The notes under the pieces were generated by a model. It saw only the letters and a program-made list of their open reading frames with translations, was not told the origin of the DNA and ran no database searches. This document shows, in pieces, positions 1 through 6,223 of a stretch of DNA of 6,601 nucleotides; position 1 is the stretch's first letter, and every line of letters begins with the position of its first letter. The translations under genes and the position numbers were made by a program. Source of the stretch: Limnochordia bacterium. Lineage in GTDB: Bacteria; Bacillota; Limnochordia; Darwinibacteriales; SLO01. The stretch lies in NCBI GenBank assembly GCA_007132635.1, contig SLOG01000106.1:1-6601 (forward strand). The letters are read 5' to 3'.

Positions 1-306
1 TATGAGACCGAAGCTATTAAAGCCGTTTTTGGTGACCGAGCCTACCAGGTACCCATTAGTTCGACAAAGTCGCTTCTTGGTCATCTTTTAGGGGCTGCCG
101 GCGCAGTCGAGTCTGCAGTCTGTTTGCTAGCTCTGCGTGACCAGACCATACCGGGTACGTATAACTATGAAACCCCCGATGAAGATTGTGATCTAGACTA
201 CGTGCCTAATGCGAGTCGCTCACTTTCGCTCAACGCAGTGTTGTCGAACTCCTTCGGGTTCGGGGGACACAATGCTGTGGTAGCTTTTCGGCGGTGGCAA
301 GCATGA
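1..306 (+). CDS. fabF: 3-oxoacyl-[acyl-carrier-protein] synthase II (KAS II), C-terminal part, 5' end outside window
   Basis: FabF condenses malonyl-ACP with a growing acyl-ACP in cytoplasmic type II fatty acid synthesis. Only the last 101 codons are present; the reading frame is open from base 1 to the TGA at 304-306. Seen directly: the motif STKSLLGHLLGAAGAVE, with the conserved Lys at 67-69 and the active-site His at 82-84 (equivalent to His340 of E. coli FabF), then the ALRDQ and PDEDCDLDYVPN segments and the C-terminal NSFGFGG loop near the end. The catalytic Cys and first catalytic His must lie upstream, outside the window. The end FGFGGHNAVVAFRRW is a normal family C-terminus, so the gene is complete at this side. 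Its stop overlaps the rnc start, which suggests translational coupling. FabB cannot be excluded from this fragment alone, but the motif details and Bacillota-type context favour FabF. Confidence 0.93.
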   Translation, partial: YETEAIKAVFGDRAYQVPISSTKSLLGHLLGAAGAVESAVCLLALRDQTIPGTYNYETPDEDCDLDYVPNASRSLSLNAVLSNSFGFGGHNAVVAFRRWQA

Positions 307-992
307 CACAGGCAAGACACGAGACGCTGCAGGAACGGCTAGGGTATTCCTTTTCAAACCCTTCTCTGCTGCACCAGGCGTTGACACATCGTTCGTGCAG
401 CGGTGCGGAAGGGGGCGAAGACAACGAACGGTTGGAGTTTCTCGGGGATGCCGTTCTGCAGCTTGTGGTTAGTGAGCATCTCTATCTTAGCTGCCCCGAG
501 TCTAACGAGGGTCGTTTGGCAAAGACTCGTTCGTTGTTAGTCAGTCAGCCAACCCTGGCCGAGCAGGCAAGAACACTAGGATTGCAGGGCCTCCTTCAGG
601 TCGGACACGGTGAGTATCTGAGCGGCGCACATATGCGTGAGAGTTTGCTCTGCGATGCAATGGAAGCGGTACTAGGCGCTGTTTTCTTGGATGGTGGGTT
701 TGAGGCTGCGAAAACGGTAATCTTGGACAATTTGCCCGACTGGGATGGCGATCTGCTGCCTCTAGTCGATGCGAAGAGCACATTGCAGGAGCATCTGCAG
801 CAGAGTAATCGCCCGGTGCCAGTGTATAATCTCATGGAAGCTCGCGGGCCTGATCATGACAAAGACTTCGTTGTAGAGGTTGTTTCTGAGGGAGCAGTGT
901 TGGGGCGAGGTGTTGGAAAGAGTAAAAAAGACGCGGCTCAGAAGGCGGCACGCCAAGCACTCCAGAGATTAGACCTGTTGGATTCTTTTTAG
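303..992 (+). CDS. rnc: Ribonuclease III
   Basis: RNase III cuts double-stranded RNA: 30S pre-rRNA, SRP (scRNA) precursor and structured mRNAs. From the ATG at 303 it has 229 residues, normal for the family. The N-terminal nuclease domain covers about residues 5-150 and carries the signature NERLEFLGDAV; the acidic residues expected for Mg binding are all present (E42, E45, D49, E69, D118, E121 counted from this ATG). The C-terminal dsRNA-binding domain (about 156-224) shows KSTLQEHLQQ and the GVGKSKKDAAQKAA motif. Start choice: the ATG at 303 overlaps the fabF stop (ATGA) and has GGTGG five bases upstream. A GTG at 294 in the same frame would add three residues but has no visible Shine-Dalgarno. 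The gene is probably cotranscribed with fabF and ends at a hairpin starting in its stop codon. No missing key residues. Confidence 0.96.
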   Translation: MTQARHETLQERLGYSFSNPSLLHQALTHRSCSGAEGGEDNERLEFLGDAVLQLVVSEHLYLSCPESNEGRLAKTRSLLVSQPTLAEQARTLGLQGLLQVGHGEYLSGAHMRESLLCDAMEAVLGAVFLDGGFEAAKTVILDNLPDWDGDLLPLVDAKSTLQEHLQQSNRPVPVYNLMEARGPDHDKDFVVEVVSEGAVLGRGVGKSKKDAAQKAARQALQRLDLLDSF

Positions 993-1023
993 AGAGACTA
1001 GGGGAAACCCTGGTTTCTTTGTT
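991..1023 (+). terminator. Probable intrinsic terminator after rnc (hairpin with GAAA loop)
   Basis: The left arm 991-1003 and right arm 1008-1020 pair continuously over 13 positions around the loop GAAA (1004-1007), with three G-T wobbles. The inner part, CTAGGG against CCCTGG, is the strongest. The right arm and following bases, TTTCTTTGTT at 1014-1023, contain eight T in ten positions and can act as the U-tract. The left arm begins inside the rnc TAG stop codon (990-992). Inference: it ends or attenuates the fabF-rnc transcript before the smc promoter. It could also act as a 3' stabilising or processing hairpin. The T-tract is interrupted, so termination may be partial. Confidence 0.55.
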
Positions 1024-1030
1024 CGCTGCC

Positions 1031-1061
1031 TTGTGTCTTGTCTTGGCGAATATGATACAAT
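1031..1061 (+). promoter_or_regulatory. Probable extended -10 promoter for smc
   Basis: TACAAT at 1056-1061 matches five of six bases of the sigma-A -10 consensus and is preceded by TG one base upstream (1053-1054), giving an extended -10 element. A weak -35-like TTGTGT lies at 1031-1036 with a 19-base spacer, longer than the usual 17, so the element would depend on the TG extension. The expected transcription start is around 1067-1069. It sits just after the rnc hairpin and 43 bases before the smc start, which fits an independent smc-ftsY unit. Confidence 0.5.
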
Positions 1062-1093
1062 AGTGGCGATGAATGCAATGGTTAGAGGTGACC

Positions 1094-1098
1094 GGAGG
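1094..1098 (+). promoter_or_regulatory. Ribosome binding site deciding the smc start
   Basis: GGAGG lies six bases before the ATG at 1105. This fixes the smc start at 1105 rather than at the in-frame ATG codons at 1069 and 1078 or the GTG at 1033, none of which has a comparable site. The protein begun at 1105 starts MYLKRLELTGFKSF, the standard N-terminus of bacterial Smc. Confidence 0.85.
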
Positions 1099-1104
1099 AC
1101 GTCT

Positions 1105-4100
1105 ATGTACTTAAAACGGCTTGAGTTGACAGGATTTAAGTCATTCGCCAGTCGAGTAAGACTGGAATTTGATGCCGGTATTACGGCGATTGTGGGACCA
1201 AACGGTAGTGGTAAGAGCAATATATCCGATAGTGTCCGCTGGATTCTGGGGGAGCAGAGTGTCAAATCGTTACGCGGAAGCAAACTCGAGGACATCATCT
1301 TTTCCGGAACCGACGGCAAACGACCCGTTGGCATGGCGGAAGTTCAACTGACTTTGGATAACAGCGACGGTTTTCTTCCTGTGGATTTCCAGGAAGTTGT
1401 TGTCGCGCGCCGTGTCTATCGGTCAGGGGAAAGCGACTTTTTGATTAATAAAAGGCCTTGTCGGTTAAAGGATATCCAGGACCTTTTCACTGACACTGGT
1501 TTGGGACGTGAAGGGTATGCAATCATTGGTCAAAACCAATTTGATACAATTCTCAGTGTCAATCCCAAAGAACGGCGGGTAATATTCGAAGAAACAGCCG
1601 GAATTGTTCGGTACAAAAACCGCAAAGAACAGGCTATCAAGAAAATCGAGCAGACAGAGCAGGATCTGCTTCGCGTCCAGGACATTTTGGCCGAAGTCGA
1701 GCGGCATCTCGAACCGTTGGCTCAAGAGGCACAGAAGACTAGGAAGTACCAAGGTCTTGCACGGCGCTTGATGGAGTCTGAACTTGATCTGTACAGGATC
1801 CGTCTGAGTGAACTGAGGCGATCCCAGAAAGACTTGGATGAGCAAACCCATCAGGCATCTGAGGTGTGCTCGAACCTTACGGAGGAGTATAAACAGCTCG
1901 AGAGTAATGTTCAAGCTCTGGAAAACGAACTGAGTGAGTTGGAACATTCTCTTGAACACGCGCAGATAGCCCTCATGGATGCAAGTGAACGGCTGGGAAC
2001 TGTGCAGCGCCAGATTGAGCTGGACGAAGAACGACAGCGCAGCGCAGCGTCTGCCGCGGAGCGGTGGAGTGAGACTCAACGAGTTGAAATGGAGAAAACG
2101 GAAGCACTCGATGGCAAGATGGACGAACTCGATAAAGCGGCGGCACTTGAGGACCAGGCCGCCGCCGATGCGAAGGCGGAACTTGATATTGCTTCGGATG
2201 CCCTTAGAAGCCTGCGGGTTGAGCAGCAGCAGTGTCGAGCGGCTCTGGAAAGGCGAAAAAACGAGTTTTTGGACTTTATGCAGGAGTTGTCGGACGCGCG
2301 CAATGTCCGCCAGAACTCCCGGGAACAGACAGGCAGACTCGAGGCTCAGATTAAGCGGCTCCAGAGCGAGTTAACCGATAAGGAAACAGAGCGGCATGAG
2401 AATACGTCTGGATTGCAGACTGTACAAGACTCCCTAGAAATTGCTCGACAGGAGGTGTCGTCTCACCAAGACCAGTACGAAATGCTATTGAAGGAACAGC
2501 AGGGTCTAACCGGCGAACATGACAAAGCTCGCCGGGAGGAGACTCGTGTTCAGGACGAACTCCGCCAAGTGGAATCCCGTCTGAAGGCCCTCTCCGAATT
2601 GGAGAACAATTATGAGGGCTTTTATCACAGCGTGCGGCGGCTTTTGCAGGCCCCCATACCGAATGCCAAACTGCATGGAACAGTAGCGGATGTGATGACC
2701 GTGCCTCGGCATTTGGAGACTGCCATGGAGATCGCCTTGGGTCCGGGTCTCCAGAATGTCATAGCTGCAACGCAAAAGGACGCCCAAGAAGCTATTCGTT
2801 GGCTTAAGGAGAAAAAGGCAGGCCGCGGGACGTTTTTGCCTTTGGACTCAATCCAAGGCCGCGAATTTCCAGCATCCTATAAGACTTATTGGGAGAGCAG
2901 CGAGGGCGTGTTAGGCCCAGCGCTGGACCTAGTGGCTTTCGCACCCAAATACCGGAAGGCATTGGCATCGCTTTTGGGACGGATCGCGGTAACCAGCGAT
3001 TTGAGGACCGCTTCTGATCTGGCGCGCGTGCTGCCATCGTTCGGGCGGATTGTGACCATTGAGGGAGATGTCATCATGCCCAGTGGTGCCATGACGGGGG
3101 GGAGCACTGCTGGCAAAACCACGGGGATTCTATCGCGCAAGAACCAAATAAAGGATCTAAAAGCCCAAGTTCTTGACCTTGAGAACCAGCTGGCAGTTCG
3201 ACAGGCGGAATGCGGCCGGATTGCTTCTGACCTTGCTGCTAATCGCGAGCAGCAAGCGCTTTTTGAGGAGAAACGGAGCCAGGCTGACGAGGAACGATCA
3301 CGCCTCGAACGCCGATTTTACGAGTTGAAGTTGACGGCCGACCACATCAAACGGGAGATGGAAGGGCGAAACGCCGAGATTCTTAGGCTTACTACCGAGA
3401 ACGAAGAACTCAAAGAATCGGCGGATGAGGCTGCAGACCGTCTAGGAGATATGGAAGTGCAAGAGAGACGTTTGCGGGCTGCCATTGGCGATTTGGAACG
3501 AGAAGTTGAGCATAATGAGCGGCAGCTCGATGAGTATCAGGAGCTGGTTTCGCAAAAGCGAGTGCAGTATACTGAGCTGGCTAATGCGGTTCAACGCTTG
3601 CAGGAACGGCGTGCCGAGCTCGAAAGGCAGCAGTTGGAGGCTCGTGAGCAGTTGGAGCAATCGCATATCGAACTCGAGGCGCTGGGGAAACAGCAGGTTG
3701 AGCGGAAACGCGAACAGTCCCGCCGTGCATCGGAGGCTGCGGTTTTAGAAGAAGAGCGTGATAGACTGCGCGAGGAGTCGGAGACCTTGAGAAGCCGCAG
3801 GGGTGAACGACAGGCTGAACTGCAGGTTCGCAGTCAGCGGCTCCGCAAACTTCGGTCTGAATTATCGGGTGCTGAGCGCAAGCTTCACAGCTTGGAGCTA
3901 GATAAGGGCCGAGTTGATGATGCGCTGGAACGTATCACCGACGATCTGACGCAGCGGGATGTACCGATTAGTACTGTTGTTGAGCGATCACCGACAAGGA
4001 GTCGTGACAATCTTGAGGATCAGGTGAACCAGTTGAATCAGGAGATACGCAGTTTGGGCGCTATCCATCCGGGAGCTATTGAGGAATACGAAGCGCTGCA

Positions 4101-4647
4101 GGAACGGCAATCTTTTTTGCACAATCAGCTGCAGGACTTAAACGAAGCTAAAGCATCGCTGCGGGCGGTTATTGAAGAAATGGATCAGACATCAAGAAAA
4201 CGTTTTCGCAAGACGTTTTCACAACTCCGGCAGGAATTTCAGCGTATGTTTTCTGAGCTATTTATGGGGGGACACGCCGACTTAGTGTTGGTCCAACCCG
4301 AGACGCCTCTGGAATCCGGTATCGAGATTGTCGCACAACCTCCCGGGAAGAAGCTGCAGAACCTGCTGCTGCTGTCTGGCGGTGAACGAGCTCTGACAGC
4401 GATTGCACTGCTTTTTGCAATCCTCACAGTCAAACCTGCACCGTTCTGCGTGCTTGATGAGGTCGACTCAGCACTGGATGAAGCCAACCTTGGTCGTTTT
4501 GCTCAAGTTATGAAACAGTTTTCGACTGACATTCAGTTTCTCGTAATAACCCATCGGAGGGGAACCATGGAAGCCGCCGATCGTCTTTACGGTTTGACGA
4601 TGACGGACAGTGCCGTCAGTCAGCTTGTGTCAGTCAGTCTCGCATGA
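1105..4647 (+). CDS. smc: Chromosome partition/condensation protein Smc
   Basis: Smc is the ATPase of the Smc-ScpAB complex, which loads on DNA and aligns and segregates sister chromosomes. The 1180-residue length matches full-length bacterial Smc (about 1186 in B. subtilis). N-terminal head, about 1-165: Walker A GPNGSGKSN at 31-39, Arg57 in SLRGSK, Q-loop Gln143. First coiled coil about 170-500, rich in Glu, Gln, Arg and Leu. Hinge about 503-667, ending in GAMTGGS (661-667). Second coiled coil about 675-1030. C-terminal head: signature LSGGERALT from 1090, Walker B FCVLDEVDSALDEAN with D1118 and catalytic E1119, and the THRRGTMEAADRLYG switch region. All ATPase motifs are intact, so it should be functional. 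The one oddity is the sequence after the Q-loop Gln, IGQNQFDTIL, where most Smc proteins have IGQGxVxxIL. Its stop overlaps the ftsY Shine-Dalgarno, so the two genes are surely cotranscribed. Confidence 0.97.
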   Translation: MYLKRLELTGFKSFASRVRLEFDAGITAIVGPNGSGKSNISDSVRWILGEQSVKSLRGSKLEDIIFSGTDGKRPVGMAEVQLTLDNSDGFLPVDFQEVVVARRVYRSGESDFLINKRPCRLKDIQDLFTDTGLGREGYAIIGQNQFDTILSVNPKERRVIFEETAGIVRYKNRKEQAIKKIEQTEQDLLRVQDILAEVERHLEPLAQEAQKTRKYQGLARRLMESELDLYRIRLSELRRSQKDLDEQTHQASEVCSNLTEEYKQLESNVQALENELSELEHSLEHAQIALMDASERLGTVQRQIELDEERQRSAASAAERWSETQRVEMEKTEALDGKMDELDKAAALEDQAAADAKAELDIASDALRSLRVEQQQCRAALERRKNEFLDFMQELSDARNVRQNSREQTGRLEAQIKRLQSELTDKETERHENTSGLQTVQDSLEIARQEVSSHQDQYEMLLKEQQGLTGEHDKARREETRVQDELRQVESRLKALSELENNYEGFYHSVRRLLQAPIPNAKLHGTVADVMTVPRHLETAMEIALGPGLQNVIAATQKDAQEAIRWLKEKKAGRGTFLPLDSIQGREFPASYKTYWESSEGVLGPALDLVAFAPKYRKALASLLGRIAVTSDLRTASDLARVLPSFGRIVTIEGDVIMPSGAMTGGSTAGKTTGILSRKNQIKDLKAQVLDLENQLAVRQAECGRIASDLAANREQQALFEEKRSQADEERSRLERRFYELKLTADHIKREMEGRNAEILRLTTENEELKESADEAADRLGDMEVQERRLRAAIGDLEREVEHNERQLDEYQELVSQKRVQYTELANAVQRLQERRAELERQQLEAREQLEQSHIELEALGKQQVERKREQSRRASEAAVLEEERDRLREESETLRSRRGERQAELQVRSQRLRKLRSELSGAERKLHSLELDKGRVDDALERITDDLTQRDVPISTVVERSPTRSRDNLEDQVNQLNQEIRSLGAIHPGAIEEYEALQERQSFLHNQLQDLNEAKASLRAVIEEMDQTSRKRFRKTFSQLRQEFQRMFSELFMGGHADLVLVQPETPLESGIEIVAQPPGKKLQNLLLLSGGERALTAIALLFAILTVKPAPFCVLDEVDSALDEANLGRFAQVMKQFSTDIQFLVITHRRGTMEAADRLYGLTMTDSAVSQLVSVSLA

Positions 4648-4654
4648 GGAGGAG
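4647..4654 (+). promoter_or_regulatory. Strong ribosome binding site deciding the TTG start of ftsY
   Basis: AGGAGGAG begins at the last base of the smc TGA stop (4645-4647) and ends six bases before TTG at 4661. No ATG or GTG lies at a suitable distance in the ftsY frame; the nearest upstream GTG (4610) is inside smc and would add 17 residues with no FtsY-like character. Placement on the smc stop suggests that ribosomes finishing smc reinitiate on ftsY. Confidence 0.8.
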
Positions 4655-4660
4655 TCAGCA

Positions 4661-5689
4661 TTGGTCTGGAAACGGCTTTTTGGCCGAAACAAGGAAGAGG
4701 CCAAAGAAGATGATGCAAAGGTGGATGGATTAAGCAGCATCAGTGATCCGACGACGGATTCTGAGCCCTTGGAGGTACCCAAGGATGGTTTATTCCAGAG
4801 ACTTAAAAGGGGTCTCAGTCGCACGAAAGACGGGTTTGTCGGCCAAGTTGAGAAACTAGTCACCGGCCGACGGATTGATGAGGAGCTCTTTGAGGAACTG
4901 GAAGATCTGTTGATTCAGGCTGATGTGGGAGTCCCTACCACTTTGGAACTCATTGAGCGACTACGGGATCGTGTTAGGGTCGATCGCTTAACGGAGGGGT
5001 CTGAGCTCCAGGCGTGTTTGCAGGAGGAGATCAAGAAGCTTCTGGAATTCCCGGATGTGGATTTGAATCTCCAGGGTAAGCCTGCGATCATCATGGTTGT
5101 TGGCGTGAATGGTTCTGGCAAGACGACCAGTATCGCAAAACTTGCCTATCGGCTCAAGTCTGAAGGTGCCAAGGTCGTGTTAGGGGCTGGTGATACCTTT
5201 CGCGCTGCCGCCATCGAACAGCTCGAGGTTTGGGCTGACAGGGTCGGTGTTGATCTGATTTCCCACCAAGCAGGCTCGGACCCGGCAGCTGTTGCCTATG
5301 ATTCTTGGGCGGCCGCAAAGGCCCGCAATGCTGATGTCCTTATTTTTGACACTGCAGGTCGTCTGCAGACGAAAAAGAACCTTATGGCAGAATTGGGTAA
5401 GGTGCACCGAGTTGTCCAGCGTGAAGCGGGCCGTGATGTGGATGAGGTTCTTCTGGTGGTCGATGCAACCACGGGGCAAAATGCCATGTCCCAAGCGAAA
5501 CTCTTTAGCGAAGTGATTCCAGTTACAGGCATCGTTCTGACGAAGCTTGACGGAACCGCCAAGGGTGGTATCGTTCTCGCCTTGGCTAACGAGCTCAAGA
5601 TCCCTGTGAAACTCATCGGCGTCGGGGAGACGTTTGAGGATCTCCAGGATTTCGATGCAGCTGAGTTCACAAGAGCACTGTTCAATTGA
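4661..5689 (+). CDS. ftsY: Signal recognition particle receptor FtsY (SRP GTPase)
   Basis: FtsY docks the SRP-ribosome-nascent chain complex at the membrane by forming a GTP-dependent heterodimer with Ffh. From the TTG at 4661 it has 342 residues. A short charged, acidic N-terminal region (about 1-40) replaces the long A domain of E. coli, as is usual in Gram-positive bacteria; an amphipathic stretch, LFQRLKRGLSRTKDGF (44-59), could be the membrane-targeting helix. N domain about 44-135, with EELEDLLIQADVG. G domain: P-loop GVNGSGKTT (148-156), DTFRAAA (178-184), DTAGR (230-234), TKLDGTAKGG (294-303) and GVGE (320-323) are all intact. The P-loop is followed by SIAKLA where TIGKLA is more usual. 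There is no signal peptide. The start is TTG with a near-perfect Shine-Dalgarno overlapping the smc stop. No terminator is visible after it. Confidence 0.96.
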   Translation: MVWKRLFGRNKEEAKEDDAKVDGLSSISDPTTDSEPLEVPKDGLFQRLKRGLSRTKDGFVGQVEKLVTGRRIDEELFEELEDLLIQADVGVPTTLELIERLRDRVRVDRLTEGSELQACLQEEIKKLLEFPDVDLNLQGKPAIIMVVGVNGSGKTTSIAKLAYRLKSEGAKVVLGAGDTFRAAAIEQLEVWADRVGVDLISHQAGSDPAAVAYDSWAAAKARNADVLIFDTAGRLQTKKNLMAELGKVHRVVQREAGRDVDEVLLVVDATTGQNAMSQAKLFSEVIPVTGIVLTKLDGTAKGGIVLALANELKIPVKLIGVGETFEDLQDFDAAEFTRALFN

Positions 5690-5710
5690 GAAAGCGGTTT
5701 CGGTAATGGC

Positions 5711-5738
5711 TTGACATCGGTGAGAAGCATGGTATACT
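5711..5738 (+). promoter_or_regulatory. Strong sigma-A-type promoter for ylxM-ffh
   Basis: TTGACA (5711-5716) is a perfect -35 match. TATACT (5733-5738) matches five of six -10 bases and carries a TG one base upstream (5730-5731), so it is also an extended -10. The spacer is 16 bases. The predicted transcription start is near 5744-5746, giving a leader of roughly 54 bases before the ylxM ATG. This is the clearest promoter in the window and separates the SRP pair ylxM-ffh from smc-ftsY. Confidence 0.82.
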
Positions 5739-5798
5739 AGCGACTGTAAAGTCTTTATCCTTAACAGCACCAGTTGAAGAGTCTTGGGTAGGTGAGCC

Positions 5799-6164
5799 AT
5801 GGACAAAACTCTGCGAAAGTCTCTGCTGTTTGATTTTTATGGCCCGCTGTTGACGCAGAGACAGCAGGATGTCTTTCAGATGTACTTCCACGACGATCTG
5901 TCCCTTGGGGAAATCGGTTCGCAGCTTGGAATCAGTCGGCAGGGTGTTTATGACATTCTCAAGCGTTCGGGAGTAAGTCTAGAGGATTTCGAAGCCAAGC
6001 TGGCTTTGGTCGCTAAGTATCAAGACAACCAAGAGAGTCTGCGAGAGATTAAGACGAGTTTGGAGTCTGTCAGGAAGAGGCTGATTGCGACAAGCGATCC
6101 CACTTCGGCTGCAGCGCTGCAGACTATTCAGAAGACCATCGAACGCATACTGCGCGAAGAGTAG
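5799..6164 (+). CDS. ylxM: SRP-associated helix-turn-helix protein, YlxM/UPF0122 family
   Basis: This small protein of 121 residues is encoded directly before ffh in many Bacillota. Seen directly: LLFDFYGPLLTQRQQDVFQMYFHDDLSLGEIGSQ-type sequence at about 9-42, then a sigma-region-4-like helix-turn-helix (about 34-55, containing GISRQGVYDILKR). The C-terminal half is charged and probably helical (about 63-121). These features match B. subtilis YlxM (110 residues) with a slightly longer tail. Family knowledge: YlxM has been reported in Streptococcus mutans to bind SRP components and affect SRP GTPase activity; a role in DNA binding is not established. The start ATG has AGGTGA at 5790-5795, close to the end of the anti-Shine-Dalgarno match, with usable spacing. 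It is transcribed from the promoter at 5711-5738, with ffh 50 bases downstream. Confidence 0.92.
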   Translation: MDKTLRKSLLFDFYGPLLTQRQQDVFQMYFHDDLSLGEIGSQLGISRQGVYDILKRSGVSLEDFEAKLALVAKYQDNQESLREIKTSLESVRKRLIATSDPTSAAALQTIQKTIERILREE

Positions 6165-6201
6165 CAGATGGCAGATCAACGGACAGATACGCGACTTCTT
6201 A

Positions 6202-6223
6202 AGGAGGCATTTGGATGCCTTTT
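6202..6223 (+). promoter_or_regulatory. Hairpin enclosing the ffh Shine-Dalgarno and start codon
   Basis: The ffh Shine-Dalgarno AAGGAGG (6201-6207) is seven bases before the ATG (6215-6217), an ideal arrangement. The same bases form an inverted repeat: AGGCAT (6205-6210) pairs perfectly with ATGCCT (6215-6220) around the four-base loop TTGG, and the stem can extend outward by two G-T wobbles and an A-T pair (6202-6204 with 6221-6223). In RNA this would pair nearly the whole Shine-Dalgarno and all three start-codon bases. A weaker alternative pairs 6195-6198 with 6203-6206. The pairing is seen directly; a regulatory role is inference. Confidence 0.4.

Noticed and set aside
325..339. Fifteen-base sequence CGCTGCAGGAACGGC shared by rnc (325-339) and smc (4094-4108)
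   Set aside because: Both copies encode the common peptide LQER in helical protein segments; no flanking similarity suggests a true repeat element.
2035..2052. Tandem CAGCG units in smc
   Set aside because: Three short units inside coiled-coil coding sequence; explained by codon use for Gln, Arg, Ser and Ala.
1465..2079. Long antisense open frame (about 204 codons) opposite smc
   Set aside because: It lies fully opposite the conserved Smc head and first coiled coil, has no recognisable domain, and such frames arise often from the codon pattern of coiled-coil genes.
1979..2374. Open frame of about 131 codons on the + strand within smc in another frame
   Set aside because: It is rich in Arg and Ser as expected for an out-of-frame reading of the coiled coil, and the smc frame here is clearly the coding one.
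5687..5706. Possible terminator after ftsY (GAAA-GCGG-TTTC)
   Set aside because: Only four pairs, mostly A-T, and no T-tract follows; too weak to call.
5742..5753. Small hairpin GACT-GTAA-AGTC at the predicted ylxM transcription start
   Set aside because: The stem has only four pairs and its left arm would be partly upstream of the transcript start, so a role in the leader is doubtful.
5180..5806. Long antisense open frame (about 208 codons) opposite the ftsY G domain
   Set aside because: It runs across conserved GTPase motifs of ftsY on the other strand, and across the ylxM promoter; no domain or credible start site supports it.
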